The notes below the pieces were generated by a model. That model searched no databases. It was not told where the DNA came from and saw nothing but the letters and a program-made list of their open reading frames with translations. This document shows, piece by piece, positions 61,426 through 64,000 of a stretch of DNA of 64,000 bases. Numbering within the stretch: position 1 is the first letter of the stretch; the number at the start of each line of letters is the position of its first letter. The position numbers and the translations under genes are program-made. Source of the DNA: Incurvaria masculella (lineage: Eukaryota > Arthropoda > Insecta > Lepidoptera > Incurvariidae); NCBI GenBank assembly GCA_946894095.1, contig OX335641.1, forward strand, positions 19,672,501-19,736,500, in the 5' to 3' direction.

Positions 61426-63201
61426 TACACTGTGACAATTCGTTTACAAATTCCTTTTGTAAAATAATCCTAATTTTAAAAGTGATTAAAATATTCCTCA
61501 TCAATGAGATTCACTATTGAATCTCTCATTTAAAGTAGCTCCCATTTAAAAAAATGTTATTTCCGCCAAAGCATTCAAAACAAATTCGACAGTGCCTATG
61601 TCCATTGCATGCTAGGTATATATGAAAGTTAATAAGTCAACACACTGGATAGACGGTGTCAGTACACACACAATGATATGGTTAACATGTAGGGAGCACG
61701 AAACACCCCTACCCCATCACCCCGCACCCCCGCCACATCTGAATAATCTGCATGATTCCCAGCGGGCGGAAAATCATTTCACGCATCTTTCGCGCACGCC
61801 TTTTGTTCGCCCCAGCTCTGCTCGATGGAGACGATGCTAACAATAATTATTGTTTCCATTTACATTTTCAGCCAGTACTAATGTTTGTTGTATTGAGGCC
61901 ATGTTAGCACCGAATGAATGACTTTGAGCGTGTGACATTGCGTTATCACATTCTATAATATGACTTCTTATTTCGGCGCCATCGGTCTTCGACCAAATTA
62001 CTTTAATTCAAATTGTATTTTTTTTTCAATTTGGGTTTAGTCAAAGATAATCGTAGTGGCTTTAAAGAGAGCCGCACGCGTCCAAAGGGGATTTACCGCG
62101 CCCGCCCTAGCACCAGTATACGTACTCACGAAGCAAACACGAGTTCATTTCACTGATAAAAGTGAAATGTTTACGCTTAGCTTTCGCCCGACATCATCGC
62201 TGAAAAAATATATTTTATCTTTACACTTTAATTAGAAAGGCGCAACACTAGGGTGATTCGTGGCTGTCATTTCATGAGTAAGAAACCATTGTGATTTCGA
62301 ATCACAGGCGAATGTGAATTACAAGATTGACCCTGCAAGGACCGACACCGCTCCGTCTGCCCTCGCCTCGGCACCCCCGCCAATGAAAATTAATGTCAAT
62401 ACGTCACTATACATTGCAAATAGTAAAGCATGACGTGATGATATCATTGGATACGATTGAAGTATCAATGAAGTCATTGATACTACACCATGGATTTGAT
62501 GTGGAATTGTTGCAATAAACAGTTATATATATAGATATGCATGTACGAAGTATGTATGTAGTAATATATATGTCAATGGCAATAAATCATATTCATGACA
62601 ACTCAAATATCAATACAGTACACAAATATAAAAAAAAGGGTTTTATGATAGGGCTTATCTATACGTTGCTTATTTATAATGGTAACGAAATTAAAAATTA
62701 TCTTTCATTTTAGATTAAGCAATGACTCGAATGACCTCTACATTGCAAATATTGTAAATTTTCTTCACTCGCAACGTCGCAGAGTTCAGTCTTGGTCATT
62801 CACAGTTTTTTCTGCTCATTTTATTTCATATACAAGTACTTCTATATATTTAAATTTCTACAATATAAATATGTTTTTATTTTAAACTAGCTGAGGTAAC
62901 TGGCTCTATCGTGTCAATGTCATTTTGGACTGATGTCGGGCTGAATGATCTCCTGGATATTATCTAAACGAGTTCCTCAAACAAACTTTATTCCCATATT
63001 TCACCCCCTTTGAATTTAATTTTCACCACAAAAGGTAGCCTATATCCTCCTCCGAGGTCGAGACTATCTCTATACCGAAATTCATAAAAATGTGTTAAGC
63101 GTTTAGACGTGAAACTCAACAGACAGACACAGATACTTTCGCTTTTACATTATTAGTGTGGATTCTCGTGCAACCCATAAATTCACATTGAATTATGGTT
63201 A
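61426..63201. other. gene-free stretch
   Basis: No exon or known element. GC-richer blocks at 61700-61800 and 62080-62120, AT-rich elsewhere. Confidence 0.4.
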
Positions 63202-63690
63202 AAATAATAGTTTAAAAAAAAACTAAAAAAACACGCTTTTATAGCTAACCGAACCAAAAAATATAAAATAATTTTTAATTTTAAAGAGTTTATATCACAG
63301 TAGTAGAAGATCGAACAATCAATCAGAATTTATCACCTCAAAATAAAATTATAATAAAGTTTAAGTTATTAACAAAATAATTCAATTCAGAGTAAAAAGC
63401 GTGGGGTGCTTGATAAAGTAAATGTAACAATCATTCTATTGGCAACTATCTATGAGAGGAGAGTTATGAAAAGTAGTAAAATGCACCCCACGCTTTTTCC
63501 GCTGAATTGAATTATTTTGTTAATAACTTAAACTTTATTATAATTTTATTTTGAGGTGATAAATTCTGATTGATTGTTCGATCTTCTACTACTGTGATAT
63601 AAACTCTTTAAAATTAAAAATTATTTAATATTTTTTGGTTCGGTTAGCTATAAAAGCGTGTTTTTTTAGTTTTTTTTTAAACTATTATTT
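63202..63690. mobile_element. long near-perfect palindrome (208-bp arms)
   Basis: Arms 63202-63409 and 63483-63690 are almost identical inverted copies around a 73-bp loop. No open frame, so it is a foldback-type non-autonomous element or MITE. The very low divergence suggests a young insertion or gene conversion between arms. Confidence 0.85.
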
Positions 63691-63763
63691 ATTTTTCATT
63701 TTTTAGTTTGATTTATCAATTAGTTATTATTACTACAGAGGATCTATAGAATAATGTATTAAT

Positions 63764-64000
63764 CCTGGCGGTCCTAATAAGGATAATGGGAAACTGTTAT
63801 GAAATTATTGCATTGTCATCGGTCCTTGATAAGTATGCAAAGTTTCAAATTAATCAGACTTCTGGAAAATGGTGAAAATTAATCTCAAAGATTCCATTAC
63901 ATACATAGTTACATACAACCCAAGCTAATAATAATTATCCTGGCGGTCCTAATAAGGATAATGGGAAACTGTTATGAAATTATTGCATTGTCATCGGTCC
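63764..64000 (+). repeat. tandem repeat, 175-bp period, running off the window
   Basis: CCTGGCGGTCCTAATAAGGA..GCATTGTCATCGGTCC at 63764 recurs at 63939 without visible change over the 62 bp available. The array or duplicated element continues past the right edge. Confidence 0.85.

Noticed and set aside
60676..61520. 249- and 183-codon frames as repeat-protein genes
   Set aside because: The 34-bp unit changes frame each copy and both frames are open; no start context, splice or domain supports a protein.
1..64000. CRISPR array, prophage or bacterial insertion
   Set aside because: No regularly spaced short identical repeats with unique spacers and no bacterial-type gene clusters; gene structure is eukaryotic throughout.

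Overview
The window reads as a piece of a moth or butterfly (Lepidoptera) nuclear chromosome. It is AT-rich and has spliceosomal genes with GT..AG introns. It carries eight copies or fragments of a tRNA-headed short element ending near GGGTTCCGTACCCAAAGGGT, a sequence I know as very common in lepidopteran genomes, and one block of the insect telomere motif (TTAGG)n. No rRNA gene, CRISPR array or bacterial operon was seen. 

Two host genes are present and converge. On the + strand, 10481-29658 holds 15 exons of bark (bark beetle/anakonda), a very large tricellular-junction protein. I join about 2,897 codons from SRCR domain 1 to the stop; the first exons lie left of the window or were not recognised. 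On the - strand, 50398-38092 holds a complete nine-exon TBC1D15/17-type Rab GTPase-activating protein of 641 codons plus stop. All its exon phases agree. The 8.4 kb between the two stops and the 13.6 kb right of TBC1D15 hold mostly repeats.

The best mobile-element find is a nest at 5916-10433. An old 1.2 kb Tc1/mariner-type element with a DUF4817-like transposase remnant and TA target duplications was split by a 3,312 bp PIF/Harbinger element (6503-9814) with a perfect TTA duplication. The Harbinger genes look intact and are interlocked on opposite strands: the single intron of the transposase gene contains the large exon of the MADF/Myb-like gene, and the MADF intron contains the large transposase exon. 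The right end of the nest stops about 47 bp before a bark exon acceptor.

Other structure: many foldback (long inverted repeat) elements, two of them in TBC1D15 introns; a palindromic element family marked by AACCGACTTCAAA ends, one copy with a (TTAGG)12-like array at its centre; a GC-rich 34-bp minisatellite at 60.7-61.4 kb; relics of jockey/CR1-like LINEs and mariners; and the start of a 175-bp-spaced repeat at the right edge.
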